A stretch of 64,000 nucleotides of DNA from Phycisphaerales bacterium (GCA_022072615.1 JAJVHS010000047.1:1-64000), one strand, 5' to 3'; positions 26,200 through 35,425 are shown, counted from the first letter of the stretch. The notes: generated by a model not told the origin, from the letters alone. Numbers and translations: made by a program.

Positions 26200-28662
26200 A
26201 TGAGCGATAAGAGCTTTTCCAACCAGTACGGGCATTTTGAAGACGACGGCCGCCGGTACGTCATCACCAATCCAAAGACGCCCACGCCATGGGTCAACGT
26301 CATCAGCAACGGCCGGTACGGGCTGGTCGTCAGTCACAACGGCGGCGGGTTCTCGTGGCTCGACAACAGCCAGCTCAACGTGCTGACCCGCTGGGAGATG
26401 GACCTGGTGCGCGACCGGTACGGGCGGTTCCTGTACCTCTCCGATCTGGACGACTCGACGGTGTGGTCGCTCTCGCCGGCGCCCTGCTTTGCGCCGTCCG
26501 CGGAGCACCGCTGCGAGCACGAAGCGGGTGCGACGACCTTCCACACCGCTCACCACGGCGTGCGTTCGGAATGGACGCTCGCCGCGGCGACCGAGGCGCC
26601 AGTCGAGCTGTGGCTGGTCCGTGTCACCAACACCACGCAGCGCCCGCGCCGGCTGCGCATCGCGTCGTTCATGGAATGGTGCTGCGGGGTCGCGCCGGAT
26701 TCGAAGCGCGAGTTCCACCGGTTGTTCTTCACGTGCGAGCACGACGCTGCGTTGAACGCCGTGATCGCCACCAAAAACATGTGGGACGTGCCAGCTCGGA
26801 GCGAACGCGAGCACTGGAACCGGCCGTGGCCGTACGTCGCCGGTCACTCGATGGGCGGCGAGCGCCTCGAATCGCCGATCGTGCTCTGCGACAAGCAGCG
26901 TTTCCTGGGCCGGTACGGCGACACGAGCTCGCCCGCGGCGATGAAGCCCGGCCATGCGGGACTGGTGGGCCCGTTCGGCCGCTTCGGGGACGCATCGGCC
27001 GCGCTGGGCGGGGATTTCTCGCTCGCTCCCGGCGCGACAGCCACGTTCTACTTCCTGATCGGGATCGGGCAGACCCGCGGCGAGCTCACCGAGTCGCTGC
27101 GGACGTTCTCCTCGGTGGACACGGTTGAGCGGGAGATCGGGCGCGCCAAGTCGTCGTGGATCGACCGGCTCTCGCCCACGAAGGTTTCCACTGCGCGCGG
27201 CGACCTGGATCTGCTGTGCAACCACTGGCTGCCCTACCAGGCGATCAGCGGGCGGCTCTGGGGCCGGACCGGGTACTACCAGCAGTCGGGAGCGTTCGGC
27301 TTCCGCGACCAGCTCCAGGACAGCCAGGTGTGGCTCAACCTGGACCCGCAGCGATCGCGCGATCAGATCCTGCTGCACGCCCGGCACCAGTTCGCCGACG
27401 GCAGCGTCTACCACTGGTGGCACCCGCTGACGGAGACCGGTCTGCGGACCAAGTGCAGCGACGATTACCTGTGGCTCGCGTTCATCACGTGCCAGTACCT
27501 GAAGGAAACGGGTGATTTCTCGATCCTGTCGGTGAACGAGCCGTTCGTGGACCAGGCGGCGCCGGCCACGCTGCTTGACCACTGCGAGCGCGCGATCGCT
27601 CGGACGTTCTCGCGGCTCAGCGCCCGGGGGATCCCGCTGATCGGGTCGTGCGACTGGAACGACGGCCTCTCGTCGATGGGCATCGAGGATCGCGGCGAGT
27701 CGGTATGGCTCGGCTGGTTCCTGTGCACGATCCTGTCGGACATGGAGCGTCTGTACGACCGCCTGGGCATTGATTCCAAGGCGGCGGAGTGCTCGGCGCG
27801 GCGCAAGACGATGATCCAGGCGCTGAACACGCACGCGTGGGACGGGGCGTGGTACCGCTACGGCACCAAGGACGACGGCCAGTGGGTCGGGTCGACGCAG
27901 AGCCCCGAGGGACGCATCCACCTCAACGCCCAGACGTGGGCGATCCTGAGCGACGCGGCGCCGGCGGACCGGGCCCAGCAGGCGTGGAACTCGGTCAAGC
28001 AGCACCTGCTCACCGACTACGGGCCCCTGCTGCTCGCCCCCGCGTACACGGTGCCGGACCCGACGATCGGCTACATCACGCGGTACGCCCCGGGGACGCG
28101 CGAGAACGGCGGCGTGTACATGCACGCGGCGACCTGGGCGCTGGCGGCGGCGTGCCAGATGAAGGACGCCGCGTCCGCCGAGCGGATCTGGAACTCGGTG
28201 TCGCCGCCGGTCCGCGGCGCGGACGCCGAGGCGTACTTCGCCGAGCCGTACGTGGTGCCGGGCAACGTCGACGGTCCTCTGTCGGACCTGCCCGGGCGGG
28301 CGGGCTGGACGTGGTACACGGGGTCTGCCCAGTGGCTGCGCCGGGTGGCGCTGGAGTGGGTGGTGGGTGTCCGCCCGACCTGGGACGGGCTGCTGGTCGA
28401 CCCCTGCGCGTTCGCGTCCCTGGGGAAGGTGAACCTGACGCGGCGGTACCGCGGGTGCGCGGTGACGGTGCGGTTCGACGCGGCGGGCTTCCGGCCCGGA
28501 ACCCGGCCGCGGGTGACGGTTGACGGAACCCAGGTCGAGGGCGGCGTCGTACCAACAAGGATGATCGACGGCAAGTCGTCGGTCGGGATCGAAGGCACGT
28601 GGCCCGCCGAGCAGGTGGTTGTGAAGGCCCCGGCGAGCGTCTCCACTGGGAGAAAACCATGA
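26200..28662 (+). CDS. GH94 family beta-glycoside phosphorylase
   Basis: An 820-residue cytoplasmic enzyme without signal peptide. The N-terminal beta-sandwich has the GH94 signature [19 protein letters not shown] and [18 protein letters not shown]. The (alpha/alpha)6-barrel has [41 protein letters not shown] and the catalytic-acid motif [11 protein letters not shown] (D485 in DWND). GH94 enzymes split beta-glucosidic bonds with phosphate, giving glucose 1-phosphate and saving ATP. Length fits cellobiose-phosphorylase-like members (about 800-820) better than 1,2-beta-oligoglucan phosphorylases (about 1100), so the linkage is open. Its stop overlaps the start of the prepilin-like gene (ATGA at 28659). 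A promoter with LacI operator lies upstream. Confidence 0.9.
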   Translation: MSDKSFSNQYGHFEDDGRRYVITNPKTPTPWVNVISNGRYGLVVSHNGGGFSWLDNSQLNVLTRWEMDLVRDRYGRFLYLSDLDDSTVWSLSPAPCFAPSAEHRCEHEAGATTFHTAHHGVRSEWTLAAATEAPVELWLVRVTNTTQRPRRLRIASFMEWCCGVAPDSKREFHRLFFTCEHDAALNAVIATKNMWDVPARSEREHWNRPWPYVAGHSMGGERLESPIVLCDKQRFLGRYGDTSSPAAMKPGHAGLVGPFGRFGDASAALGGDFSLAPGATATFYFLIGIGQTRGELTESLRTFSSVDTVEREIGRAKSSWIDRLSPTKVSTARGDLDLLCNHWLPYQAISGRLWGRTGYYQQSGAFGFRDQLQDSQVWLNLDPQRSRDQILLHARHQFADGSVYHWWHPLTETGLRTKCSDDYLWLAFITCQYLKETGDFSILSVNEPFVDQAAPATLLDHCERAIARTFSRLSARGIPLIGSCDWNDGLSSMGIEDRGESVWLGWFLCTILSDMERLYDRLGIDSKAAECSARRKTMIQALNTHAWDGAWYRYGTKDDGQWVGSTQSPEGRIHLNAQTWAILSDAAPADRAQQAWNSVKQHLLTDYGPLLLAPAYTVPDPTIGYITRYAPGTRENGGVYMHAATWALAAACQMKDAASAERIWNSVSPPVRGADAEAYFAEPYVVPGNVDGPLSDLPGRAGWTWYTGSAQWLRRVALEWVVGVRPTWDGLLVDPCAFASLGKVNLTRRYRGCAVTVRFDAAGFRPGTRPRVTVDGTQVEGGVVPTRMIDGKSSVGIEGTWPAEQVVVKAPASVSTGRKP

Positions 28663-29477
28663 ACACGGCTCTGCGGAAGAAGCTCTCTCGCGGCGGAGAC
28701 CTTGCCCGTCGCGCGTTCACGCTGATCGAGCTGCTGGTGGTGATCGCGATCATCGCGCTGCTCATCAGCATCCTGCTGCCGTCGCTGTCGCAGGCGCGGG
28801 AGGCGGCCCGCGACATGATCTGCATGAGCAACGAGAAGCAGGTCGGCCTGGCGATCCAGCTGTACATGGACGACCAGAAGGACCCGCAGTTCGTCAATGT
28901 CATCAAGGATCCGACCAAGCCGACGATCAAGCACCGCTACCTGATCTGCGTGGCGCTGAAGGACGTGATCGGAACCCCGACGAGCAAGGTCTATATCTGC
29001 CCGTCGGCCAGGGGCGCCAACAGCGTTCGCGATCCGTACGTGCGGGCGCAGATGGAGCTCAAGGGCATCTACCACATCTGGGGCGACAAGGAGTCGACCA
29101 AGAACGACGACGGCCTCGTCTACCAGACCGAGTACTGGGTGAACGACTCCCCGGTCGCGCGGTACAACGCGGTCAACCGCCTGCACGGCGTGGCGGGCCA
29201 GAAGCTCCGCCTGATCGAGCATCCCGACGAGGTGGTGTGGCTCGCCGACGCCGTCGACTGGATCCCGCGTCACGGCGGCAAGTCGTCGATCCCCAACAGC
29301 AAGGACACCAAGTACACCGACAACCTGAGCGGCAAGTCGAACCTGCTCTTCGGCGATCTGAGCGTCCGCAAGCTCGGCCTGTACGACTACTGGTTCCCCG
29401 AGTCGACCGACAAGTACGGCGCGCCGGGCCCGTTCTACAACTGGGGCCACTACTACCCCGACCAGTACGGGCCGTGA
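28659..29477 (+). CDS. Prepilin-like exported protein coupled to the GH94 gene
   Basis: A 272-residue protein with a class III signal: basic leader up to ARRA, then [24 protein letters not shown], Glu at +5. The segment [29 protein letters not shown] and the later [19 protein letters not shown] and [13 protein letters not shown] (NLLFxDGHV-like) are typical of planctomycete DUF1559-like pseudopilins. The ATG overlaps the GH94 stop, so the two are made together, which is unusual for a cytoplasmic phosphorylase and a surface pilin-like protein. A role as surface glucan-binding or secretion pseudopilin is conjecture. Confidence 0.82.
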   Translation: MNTALRKKLSRGGDLARRAFTLIELLVVIAIIALLISILLPSLSQAREAARDMICMSNEKQVGLAIQLYMDDQKDPQFVNVIKDPTKPTIKHRYLICVALKDVIGTPTSKVYICPSARGANSVRDPYVRAQMELKGIYHIWGDKESTKNDDGLVYQTEYWVNDSPVARYNAVNRLHGVAGQKLRLIEHPDEVVWLADAVDWIPRHGGKSSIPNSKDTKYTDNLSGKSNLLFGDLSVRKLGLYDYWFPESTDKYGAPGPFYNWGHYYPDQYGP

Positions 29478-29535
29478 GCACGATCACAGGGCCGCGGTGT
29501 ATGCTGAGGCGGCCTGGACGGGAGCAACCGACATC

Positions 29536-29940
29536 ATGGAAAAGCTTCGAAAGTTCATCAATGACCGCCCGTGGCTCGGCTGGGCTTTCGCGGGCGTGAT
29601 CCTGGTCGTGAGCCTCTTTGTGTACCGTGCACTGTCGGGCAAGAACGACCCTTACAGCGTGGATCGCCTGTCCGAAATCGTGACGCTCAAGTGCGCGGAG
29701 ACGGGTTTCGAGTGGCAGATGACGCGCGGCGAGATGGAGCGCGAGCTGCGGTCGCGGGTGGGCATGGCCAAGCCCGAGGACGGGCTCCAGAACCCGCAGA
29801 CCGGCAAGTTCACGGGCTTCCCCTTCGACAAGTCGGAGTGGACCGAGACGATCGAACGGCTCAACGGCGAGCGGCAGGAAGTCATCAACCGCCGAAAGAA
29901 CCAGTCGACCGGCAAGCAGGCCGCGCCCGCGGGCAAGTAG
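29536..29940 (+). CDS. Small single-pass membrane protein
   Basis: A 134-residue protein: short charged head MEKLRKFINDRPW, one membrane helix LGWAFAGVILVVSLFVYRAL (residues 14-33), then a soluble part with TLKCAETGFEWQMTRGEMERELRS. I have the impression this kind of small protein accompanies prepilin-like genes in planctomycetes, but I know of no function. It lies 58 bases after the prepilin-like gene and 57 before the sugar-binding protein, within the same run of genes. Confidence 0.65.
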   Translation: MEKLRKFINDRPWLGWAFAGVILVVSLFVYRALSGKNDPYSVDRLSEIVTLKCAETGFEWQMTRGEMERELRSRVGMAKPEDGLQNPQTGKFTGFPFDKSEWTETIERLNGERQEVINRRKNQSTGKQAAPAGK

Positions 29941-29997
29941 GCCACGCGTCCGTTCCCCCGTTGCCCGGGAGCCTCGGCCGACCGAACGAGCCGATCC

Positions 29998-31368
29998 ATG
30001 CCAACCGCTCGAACCGTCATGCAATGGACCAGGCGCGGCGTGCTGGGCGCGCTGGCGGCGGGCGGCGCGGGGCTGGTGCTGGCGGGTCCGCGTCGGGCGC
30101 ACGACGCCCCCTCCGACCGCGTCGTCATCGACTACTGGGAGAAGTGGACGCAGGACGAAGGCCGGGCGATGCAGAACGTCGTCGACCGGTTCAACGCGTC
30201 GCAATCCCGCATCTTCGTCCGGTACTTCTCGATCAGCGACATCGACCGCAAGGCGTCGATCGCGATCGCGGGCGGATCGCCCCCGGACATCGTCGGCCTT
30301 TGGAACTTCAACGTCCCGGGCTACGCGACCTCGGGCGCCATCCAGCCGCTGGGCGATCTGTTCGACTCGGGCACGCTCCGCATGGACGATTACGCCCCGG
30401 CGGTCCGGCGGCTGATGATGCACCGCGGCACGCCCTACGCGCTGGTGAACACCTGCGGGACCGTCGGCCTGTACTACAACCGCAAGCTCTTCAAGGAGGC
30501 GGGGCTCGACCCGCGGCGCCCGCCGCGCACCATCGCCGAGCTCGACGAGTACGCCGCGAAGCTCGCGATCATCGAGCCGTCGGGCCGCATCGAACGGGCC
30601 GGCTTCGTCCACACCGAGCCGGGCTGGTGGACGTGGTTCTGGGGGCAGTATTTCGGCGGCGACCTCTACGACCAGCCGACCGACCGTTCCACGGCGTCCT
30701 CGGCGATCAACACCCTTGCGTACGAATGGGTGGCGACCTACCCGCAGCGCTACGGGGTCAAGAACCTCGTGGCGCTCCAGGCGGGCCTGGGCAACTACGG
30801 GTCGGGTCAGAACGCGTTCCTCTCGGGGCGCGTGGCGATGGTGCTGCAGGGCCCGTGGCTGGCGAACGTGATCGCCAGGTACGCTCCCTCGCTTGATTAC
30901 GCGGTCGCCGCTCCGCCGGTGGACGAATCGATCTACCGGGCCGACGAACCGATCTCGCTGCTGGACAGCGATGTGCTCATGCTCCCCAGCGGATGCCCGC
31001 ACCCGCGCGAGTCGATGGAGTTCCTCGCCTTCACGCAGCGGCCCGACGTGGTCGAGTATCTCAGCACGGTCCACTGCAAGAACTCGCCGCTCCTGAGGGC
31101 CTCCGACGAGTTCCTTGCCAACCACCCGAACCGATCGGTGAGCGTGCACGGCGAGCTGGCGGCGAGCCCGCGGGCATTCATCTTCCCGCGGACGCCGGCG
31201 TGGCCGATGTTCCGCGACGAGATGGAGGCGGGTTTCCACCGCATCTGGCGGCTGGAGGATTCGCCCGCGTCGGTGCTCAAAAAGGTGGACGTGCGCATGC
31301 AGCAGGCGCTGGACGTGTCGCGCCGGCGGCTGGAGCGTCGTCGGGCGGCGACGGGAGGCGTGTCATGA
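29998..31368 (+). CDS. ABC transporter sugar-binding protein with Tat-like signal
   Basis: A 456-residue extracytoplasmic solute-binding protein of the family 1 (oligosaccharide) type. Signal: MPTARTVMQWTRRGVLGALAAGG, with TRRGVLG resembling a Tat motif. The mature start VVIDYWEKWTQDEGRAMQNVVDRFN and GGSPPDIVGLWNFNVPGYATSGAIQPL match this family, as do LYYNRKLFKEAGLDPRRPPRTIAEL and FLSGRVAMVLQGPWLANV. It would capture glucan oligosaccharides for the two permeases that follow (ATGA overlap at 31365). No ATPase gene is present in the locus. Confidence 0.88.
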   Translation: MPTARTVMQWTRRGVLGALAAGGAGLVLAGPRRAHDAPSDRVVIDYWEKWTQDEGRAMQNVVDRFNASQSRIFVRYFSISDIDRKASIAIAGGSPPDIVGLWNFNVPGYATSGAIQPLGDLFDSGTLRMDDYAPAVRRLMMHRGTPYALVNTCGTVGLYYNRKLFKEAGLDPRRPPRTIAELDEYAAKLAIIEPSGRIERAGFVHTEPGWWTWFWGQYFGGDLYDQPTDRSTASSAINTLAYEWVATYPQRYGVKNLVALQAGLGNYGSGQNAFLSGRVAMVLQGPWLANVIARYAPSLDYAVAAPPVDESIYRADEPISLLDSDVLMLPSGCPHPRESMEFLAFTQRPDVVEYLSTVHCKNSPLLRASDEFLANHPNRSVSVHGELAASPRAFIFPRTPAWPMFRDEMEAGFHRIWRLEDSPASVLKKVDVRMQQALDVSRRRLERRRAATGGVS

Positions 31369-32351
31369 GCCGGTCCTCCGCCCCGCCCGTGGTTGCGCCG
31401 ACGGGCGTGTCCGCCAGGCGACGTTCGCAGGGCTCGCTGCAGGTCGGCCGCGAGGTGGGCGTGCTGCGCGGGCTGCTCTGGGCGTCGCCCTGGCTGGTGG
31501 GGTTCATCGCGTTCATGGCGGTGCCCGTCGGGATGAGCCTGTATTACAGCTTCACCGACTACAACCTCGTGCAACGCCCGGTGTTCATCGGGCTTGAGAA
31601 CTATGAGCGCATGATCACCGACGACCTGTTCTGGAAAGCCGTCGGGAACACCGTGCTCTACGCGGCGATGTCGATCCCGCTGTGCACCGTCGCGGCGCTG
31701 GTGATCGCCTCGCTGCTCAACAAGCCGATCATGGGCGTCTCGATCTACCGGGCCGCCGTGTTCCTGCCGACGCTGGTCCCGGCGGTCGCGTCCGCCATGG
31801 TGTGGCTGTGGCTGTACAACGGCGACCTGGGGCTGATCAACAGGATCCTGCGTCCAATGCTCGAGCCGCTGGGCGTCACGCCACCCAACTGGATCGGCCT
31901 GCGCGGCAGCGGCGACAAGTTCTGGGCGATGCCGGCGCTGGTCTTCATGAGCGTGTGGAGCGTGGGCCAGTCGGTGGTGATCTACCTGGCGGCGATGCGC
32001 GACGTGCCGGCGGCGCTGTACGAGGCGGCGGCGCTGGACGGCATGGGCCCGGTGGCGAAGTTCCGGCACGTGACACTTCCGGCGATCTCGCCGGTCATCC
32101 TGTTCAGCGTGATCACGTCGATCATCAATTCGTCGCAGATCTTCGGGGCCCCGTACATCATGACCCAGGGAGGCCCGGACCGCGCGACGTACGTCTACTC
32201 GATGTACCTCTACGACGCGGCGTTCGTGTACGACGCGCTGGGAATGGGGTACGCCAGCGCCATGGCGTGGGTGCAGCTGGTCGTCATCGTGCTGCTCACG
32301 GTCCTGACGCTGGTGATGTCACGGTCGCTGGTCTACTACCGAGCCGCATGA
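31365..32351 (+). CDS. Sugar ABC transporter permease, MalF/UgpA type
   Basis: A 328-residue permease with six predicted membrane helices (first at LLWASPWLVGFIAFMAVPVGM). The EAA loop that docks the ATPase reads YEAAALDGMGPVAKFRHVTLP. TQGGP and a C-terminal membrane segment are normal for the MalF-like half. The start is the ATG overlapping the binding-protein stop. Works as a heterodimer with the next gene. Confidence 0.92.
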   Translation: MSRSSAPPVVAPTGVSARRRSQGSLQVGREVGVLRGLLWASPWLVGFIAFMAVPVGMSLYYSFTDYNLVQRPVFIGLENYERMITDDLFWKAVGNTVLYAAMSIPLCTVAALVIASLLNKPIMGVSIYRAAVFLPTLVPAVASAMVWLWLYNGDLGLINRILRPMLEPLGVTPPNWIGLRGSGDKFWAMPALVFMSVWSVGQSVVIYLAAMRDVPAALYEAAALDGMGPVAKFRHVTLPAISPVILFSVITSIINSSQIFGAPYIMTQGGPDRATYVYSMYLYDAAFVYDALGMGYASAMAWVQLVVIVLLTVLTLVMSRSLVYYRAA

Positions 32352-33259
32352 GCACCGCAGCGCCGTCAACTTCCGCCAACGTGTCCGGCCCGCGCCGCCG
32401 GCGGATCGGCCCCGGCTGGGCACGGTCGATCGCCAGGCACGCGCTGCTGGCCGCGATCAGCATCGCGTTCGCGCTGCCGCTGATCTGGATGGCGGCGACA
32501 TCGCTCAAGCCGGAGGTGCAGGCGGCCGCGGGCGGGATGAGCCTGCTGCCCGACCCGCCGTCAAAGACCGTGGAGTACGCGGCCGCGAACTACAAGGCGG
32601 TGCTCGCGGATCCGACGGTGAACTTTCCGCTGTACATGCGCAACACGATCCTGGTGGCGACGCTGAGCATGGCGGGGATGGTGTTCTCTAGCGCGGTGGT
32701 CGCGTACGGGCTGTCGCGGCTGAAGTGGCGCGGGCGCGGGCCGGTGCTGGCCCTGGTGCTCGGGACGATGATGATCCCCTTCCCGGTGATCATGCTGCCG
32801 CAGTACCTAATCTTCAAGGAGCTGGGGTGGATCGGGTCGCTCAAGCCGCTGTGGATCCCGGCGTGGACGGGCGGGGCGTTCAGCGTGTTCCTGCTGCGTC
32901 AGTTCTTCCTGACGATCCCGCGCGAGCTCGACGAGGCGGCGGCGGTCGACGGCTGCTCGGCGTGGGGAACGTTCTGGCGCGTGATCCTCCCGGTCTCAAA
33001 GCCGGCGCTGGCCGTGGTGGCGCTGCTGCACTTTGTGTACACCTGGAACGATTTCCTGGGGCCGCTGATCTTCGTGAATCACCGCGATCAGTTCACGCTG
33101 GCGCTAGGGCTGCAGCTCTACCAGAGCCAGGCCGGGAACATCGAGTGGAGCCTGCTGATGGCGGCCAGCACGATGGTGGTGGCGCCGGTGGTGATCGTGT
33201 TCCTGGCCGCGCAGCGGTTCTTTGTCGAGGGGGTGTCCTCGCAGGGGCTCAAAGAGTAG
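32348..33259 (+). CDS. Sugar ABC transporter permease, MalG/UgpE type
   Basis: A 303-residue permease; first membrane helix ALLAAISIAFALPLIWMAATSL, EAA loop LDEAAAVDGCSAWGTFWRVILP. Coupled by an ATGA overlap to the MalF-like gene. The family's shared ATPase (MsmX/UgpC type) must be encoded elsewhere. It ends the transporter cluster; the next gene has its own promoter. Confidence 0.92.
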   Translation: MSTAAPSTSANVSGPRRRRIGPGWARSIARHALLAAISIAFALPLIWMAATSLKPEVQAAAGGMSLLPDPPSKTVEYAAANYKAVLADPTVNFPLYMRNTILVATLSMAGMVFSSAVVAYGLSRLKWRGRGPVLALVLGTMMIPFPVIMLPQYLIFKELGWIGSLKPLWIPAWTGGAFSVFLLRQFFLTIPRELDEAAAVDGCSAWGTFWRVILPVSKPALAVVALLHFVYTWNDFLGPLIFVNHRDQFTLALGLQLYQSQAGNIEWSLLMAASTMVVAPVVIVFLAAQRFFVEGVSSQGLKE

Positions 33260-33324
33260 AAGCGGTCGTATTCTGGACGGGTGGCCGAGAACCTGAAAAA
33301 TGTGGACGGGGAGGGCGAATGGAA

Positions 33325-33353
33325 TTGACACGGGCCCCCGGCGCTGCTCAAAT
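33325..33353 (+). promoter_or_regulatory. Sigma-70 promoter of the dockerin-like secreted protein
   Basis: Perfect TTGACA -35 (33325-33330), 17-base spacer, TCAAAT -10 (33348-33353). A LacI-type palindrome starts at the last base of the -10 box. The gene starts 108 bases downstream. Confidence 0.72.
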
Positions 33354-33369
33354 GTAAGCGCTTTCTTCA
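33353..33369. promoter_or_regulatory. LacI-type operator before the dockerin-like protein
   Basis: TGTAAGCGCTTTCTTCA with the core AAGCGCTTTC; the left arm deviates from TGAAAGCG by one base. It covers the expected transcription start of the promoter at 33325-33353, the same arrangement as at 26079. Confidence 0.7.
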
Positions 33370-33460
33370 GGAGTTTTGGCCGTATTTTTGGTGCATTCTG
33401 GACGGTCTGTCGTCAGAATCGCACGCCCGCATCTGAACCATCGGTCCGAGGAGTTGAGTC

Positions 33461-34261
33461 ATGAGGAAGATCACGATCGCTGTTCTGCTCGCCTCGCTCG
33501 CCACGCCGGCGATGGCGCAGCAACCGTACAACGGAAGCTTTGAGGATTACGACCCGTTCCTGTGGCTGCCCGTGGGCTGGGGCAACTTCACCAACGCCGG
33601 CGAGAACTACCGCCGCATCGGCGACGGCGCCGGGCCGATCCTGGTGCGCACCGGCGAGGCCTCGATCGAGCTGGCTAGCGGCAACAACTTCGCGGGCTTC
33701 ACCACCGACGTGATCGACCCCAACACCGGTGATTACAACAACCCGTCGGTCGAGTTCATCGAGACGGGCGTCGGCCTCGCGGGCGGCGACTGCGTGGTCT
33801 CGGGCTGGTACGCGATCCCGGCCGATCAGCCGCTGGTGGGCGTCAAGTCCTGCATCAAGCTCGAGTTCCGTCGCCCGGACAACTCGATCTCCCATCCCTA
33901 CGAACTGCTCAACATCGACGGCCACACCAATGGTGAATGGGTGTACTGGGAGATGGTCGTGACCCGGGCCCAGATCGCCGACATCTGGTCGCAGTACCCG
34001 CCGGCCCCCTGGAAGGTCAGCGTGCTGCCCATGCGGTTCGGCAGCTTCGCCGGGACGGGCACGATCTTCTGGGACGACATCGAGTTCTTCCAGTACTGCA
34101 TCGCCGACTTCGACCGGTCTCGCTTCGTCGACACCGACGACTTCGACGCCTTCGTCCGGGCGTTCGAGAACGGGGACGAGTCGTGCGACGTCGACGGCAG
34201 CGGGTTCGTCGACACCGACGACTACGACTTCTTTGTCCAGCGGTACGAGCTGGGCTGCTGA
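33461..34261 (+). CDS. Secreted protein with dockerin-like C-terminus
   Basis: A 266-residue Sec-exported protein (signal to about MAQQ, residue 21). Residues 25-205 form a beta-sandwich-like domain, NGSFEDYDPFLWLPVGWGN, as in carbohydrate-binding modules, ending with GTIFWDDIEFFQYC. The last 55 residues hold two dockerin-like Ca-binding repeats, ADFDRSRFVDTDDFDAFV and CDVDGSGFVDTDDYDFFV, and a terminal Cys. GAGGAG lies before the ATG. No catalytic residues seen, so a sugar-binding or scaffold role is likely. Regulation by the locus LacI is predicted from the operator upstream. Confidence 0.78.
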   Translation: MRKITIAVLLASLATPAMAQQPYNGSFEDYDPFLWLPVGWGNFTNAGENYRRIGDGAGPILVRTGEASIELASGNNFAGFTTDVIDPNTGDYNNPSVEFIETGVGLAGGDCVVSGWYAIPADQPLVGVKSCIKLEFRRPDNSISHPYELLNIDGHTNGEWVYWEMVVTRAQIADIWSQYPPAPWKVSVLPMRFGSFAGTGTIFWDDIEFFQYCIADFDRSRFVDTDDFDAFVRAFENGDESCDVDGSGFVDTDDYDFFVQRYELGC

Positions 34262-34288
34262 AAGCAGGTTCTCGGACGTAAGAAACGC

Positions 34289-34323
34289 GTTCCATTGGCA
34301 TCGCAAGTCGGTGCCAATGGAAC
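34289..34323. repeat. 15-bp inverted repeat after the dockerin-like gene
   Basis: GTTCCATTGGCATCG (34289-34303) and CGGTGCCAATGGAAC (34309-34323) pair over 15 positions with one G-T wobble and a 5-base loop. It lies 28 bases past the stop. No T-run follows, so it may be a Rho-assisted end, an RNA-stability stem, or a regulator site with half-sites TTCCATTGGCA. Confidence 0.75.
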
Positions 34324-34361
34324 TTCAACCGCCCGGTGTGCGAATTTACTTAAAGCGCAGG

Positions 34362-34377
34362 TTGAAAGCGTTTCCAA
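34362..34377. promoter_or_regulatory. LacI-type operator before the PEP-CTERM gene
   Basis: TTGAAAGCGTTTCCAA, a near-palindrome centred on CG, 140 bases upstream of the gene at 34518. I see no convincing core promoter next to it; TTGTCA at 34384 lacks a -10 at normal distance. Confidence 0.65.
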
Positions 34378-34517
34378 AATCGGTTGTCAATCAGCGGAAT
34401 TCTGATCAGGGAATTCCACCGCGGCAGAGCGTCTTCTCCGGCCGCGGCACCGGGGGAAGTGAAGGGATCCGTGTCCATGGCCGCCGGTCGGCGGCCGCAA
34501 CGTAGGGAGCAAGAGAG

Positions 34518-35318
34518 ATGAACGCCAAGCGTGCAGGGATCGTTCTCATGGTGGTCGCCGGTCTGGCCGCGGCCGCGTCGGCCCGTCCGGTTGACGGCGC
34601 CAACGTCAACATGCGGGTGTTTAACGATGATCCGGACTCGGACGCCTCGTTCGTGAACAACTACCCGACGTCGATCGCGATCACCGACAAGAACGTGAAC
34701 GGCGACGGCATCCCCGGCGAGTTCGCCAACCGCCACAACTTCCGCCTCTCCAGCGGCGGCGTGGACGCGGCCTTCGCCAACAACGTGAGCTTCTCGTTCG
34801 CGGCCGATGTGACCATCAACGGCCCGGGCTTCGCCGAGGGCGGCCTGAACATCAGCCCCTGGTGGTCGCAGCAGGTCGACGGCAACTTCATGCTGAACAC
34901 AGGCAACCATGAGGTCGCGGTGTTCGGCGGTCGTCTGCCCTTCTACAGCTTCACGGCCAATCACGGCGTGAAGTACTTCGCCGGCCAGACCGTCCGCTGC
35001 GGCGTCATCTACAACGCCAACAGCCTGACCGCCGAGGACCCCGGCACGATCGAGTACACCTACTTCGACGGCACCAACAGCTACTCGTCCGGCGTCATCG
35101 CGTTCGACCAGGGCAACCCGGCCGAGGATCCGCCGCACGGTCTGTGGGGCCTGCTCAACGACTACATGGTCGGCGGGTACTACATGGCCTTCGTCGACAC
35201 CTTCAGCCCCGATCCTTCCAGCGGCATCGTCTTCGGCAACATCGAGTACGTGCCTGCTCCGGCTTCGGCCGCGCTCCTGGGCCTCGCCGGCCTGGTCGCT
35301 GGCCGCCGCCGCCGCTGA
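34518..35318 (+). CDS. Secreted PEP-CTERM-type protein
   Basis: A 266-residue exported protein: Sec signal MNAKRAGIVLMVVAGLAAAASA, a beta-rich body with NNVSFSFAADVTINGPGF and INISPWW-like segments, and a C-terminal sorting tag VPAPASAALLGLAGLVAGRRRR (VPxP motif, hydrophobic helix, Arg cluster) as recognised by exosortase systems. GTAGGGAGCAAGAGAG precedes the ATG as ribosome binding site. Probably part of the LacI-regulated set through the operator at 34362. Function unknown; surface or extracellular-matrix role suggested by the tag. Confidence 0.78.
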   Translation: MNAKRAGIVLMVVAGLAAAASARPVDGANVNMRVFNDDPDSDASFVNNYPTSIAITDKNVNGDGIPGEFANRHNFRLSSGGVDAAFANNVSFSFAADVTINGPGFAEGGLNISPWWSQQVDGNFMLNTGNHEVAVFGGRLPFYSFTANHGVKYFAGQTVRCGVIYNANSLTAEDPGTIEYTYFDGTNSYSSGVIAFDQGNPAEDPPHGLWGLLNDYMVGGYYMAFVDTFSPDPSSGIVFGNIEYVPAPASAALLGLAGLVAGRRRR

Positions 35319-35392
35319 ATGTGCCACCGCGAGCCGCGGCTGATCGACCCTGCCGCGCTTGACTGGTGAGATTCAGGGTTCCACTCTCGTAG

Positions 35393-35416
35393 CAGGCCCG
35401 CCCGTCGGCGGGCCTG
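35393..35416 (+). terminator. Hairpin after the PEP-CTERM gene, abutting the next start
   Basis: CAGGCCCGCC (35393-35402) and GGCGGGCCTG (35407-35416) form a perfect 10-bp stem with loop CGTC. Only TTGCATT follows, so the T-run is poor. The stem ends 9 bases before the next start codon and could also hide its ribosome binding site. Confidence 0.6.
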
Positions 35417-35425
35417 TTGCATTCA

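Noticed and set aside
26128-28125. 665-codon minus-strand frame opposite the GH94 gene
   Set aside because: Shadow frame; the plus strand carries full GH94 motifs.
29173-31239. 688-codon minus-strand frame opposite the pseudopilin and binding-protein genes
   Set aside because: Spans three real plus-strand genes and has antisense composition.
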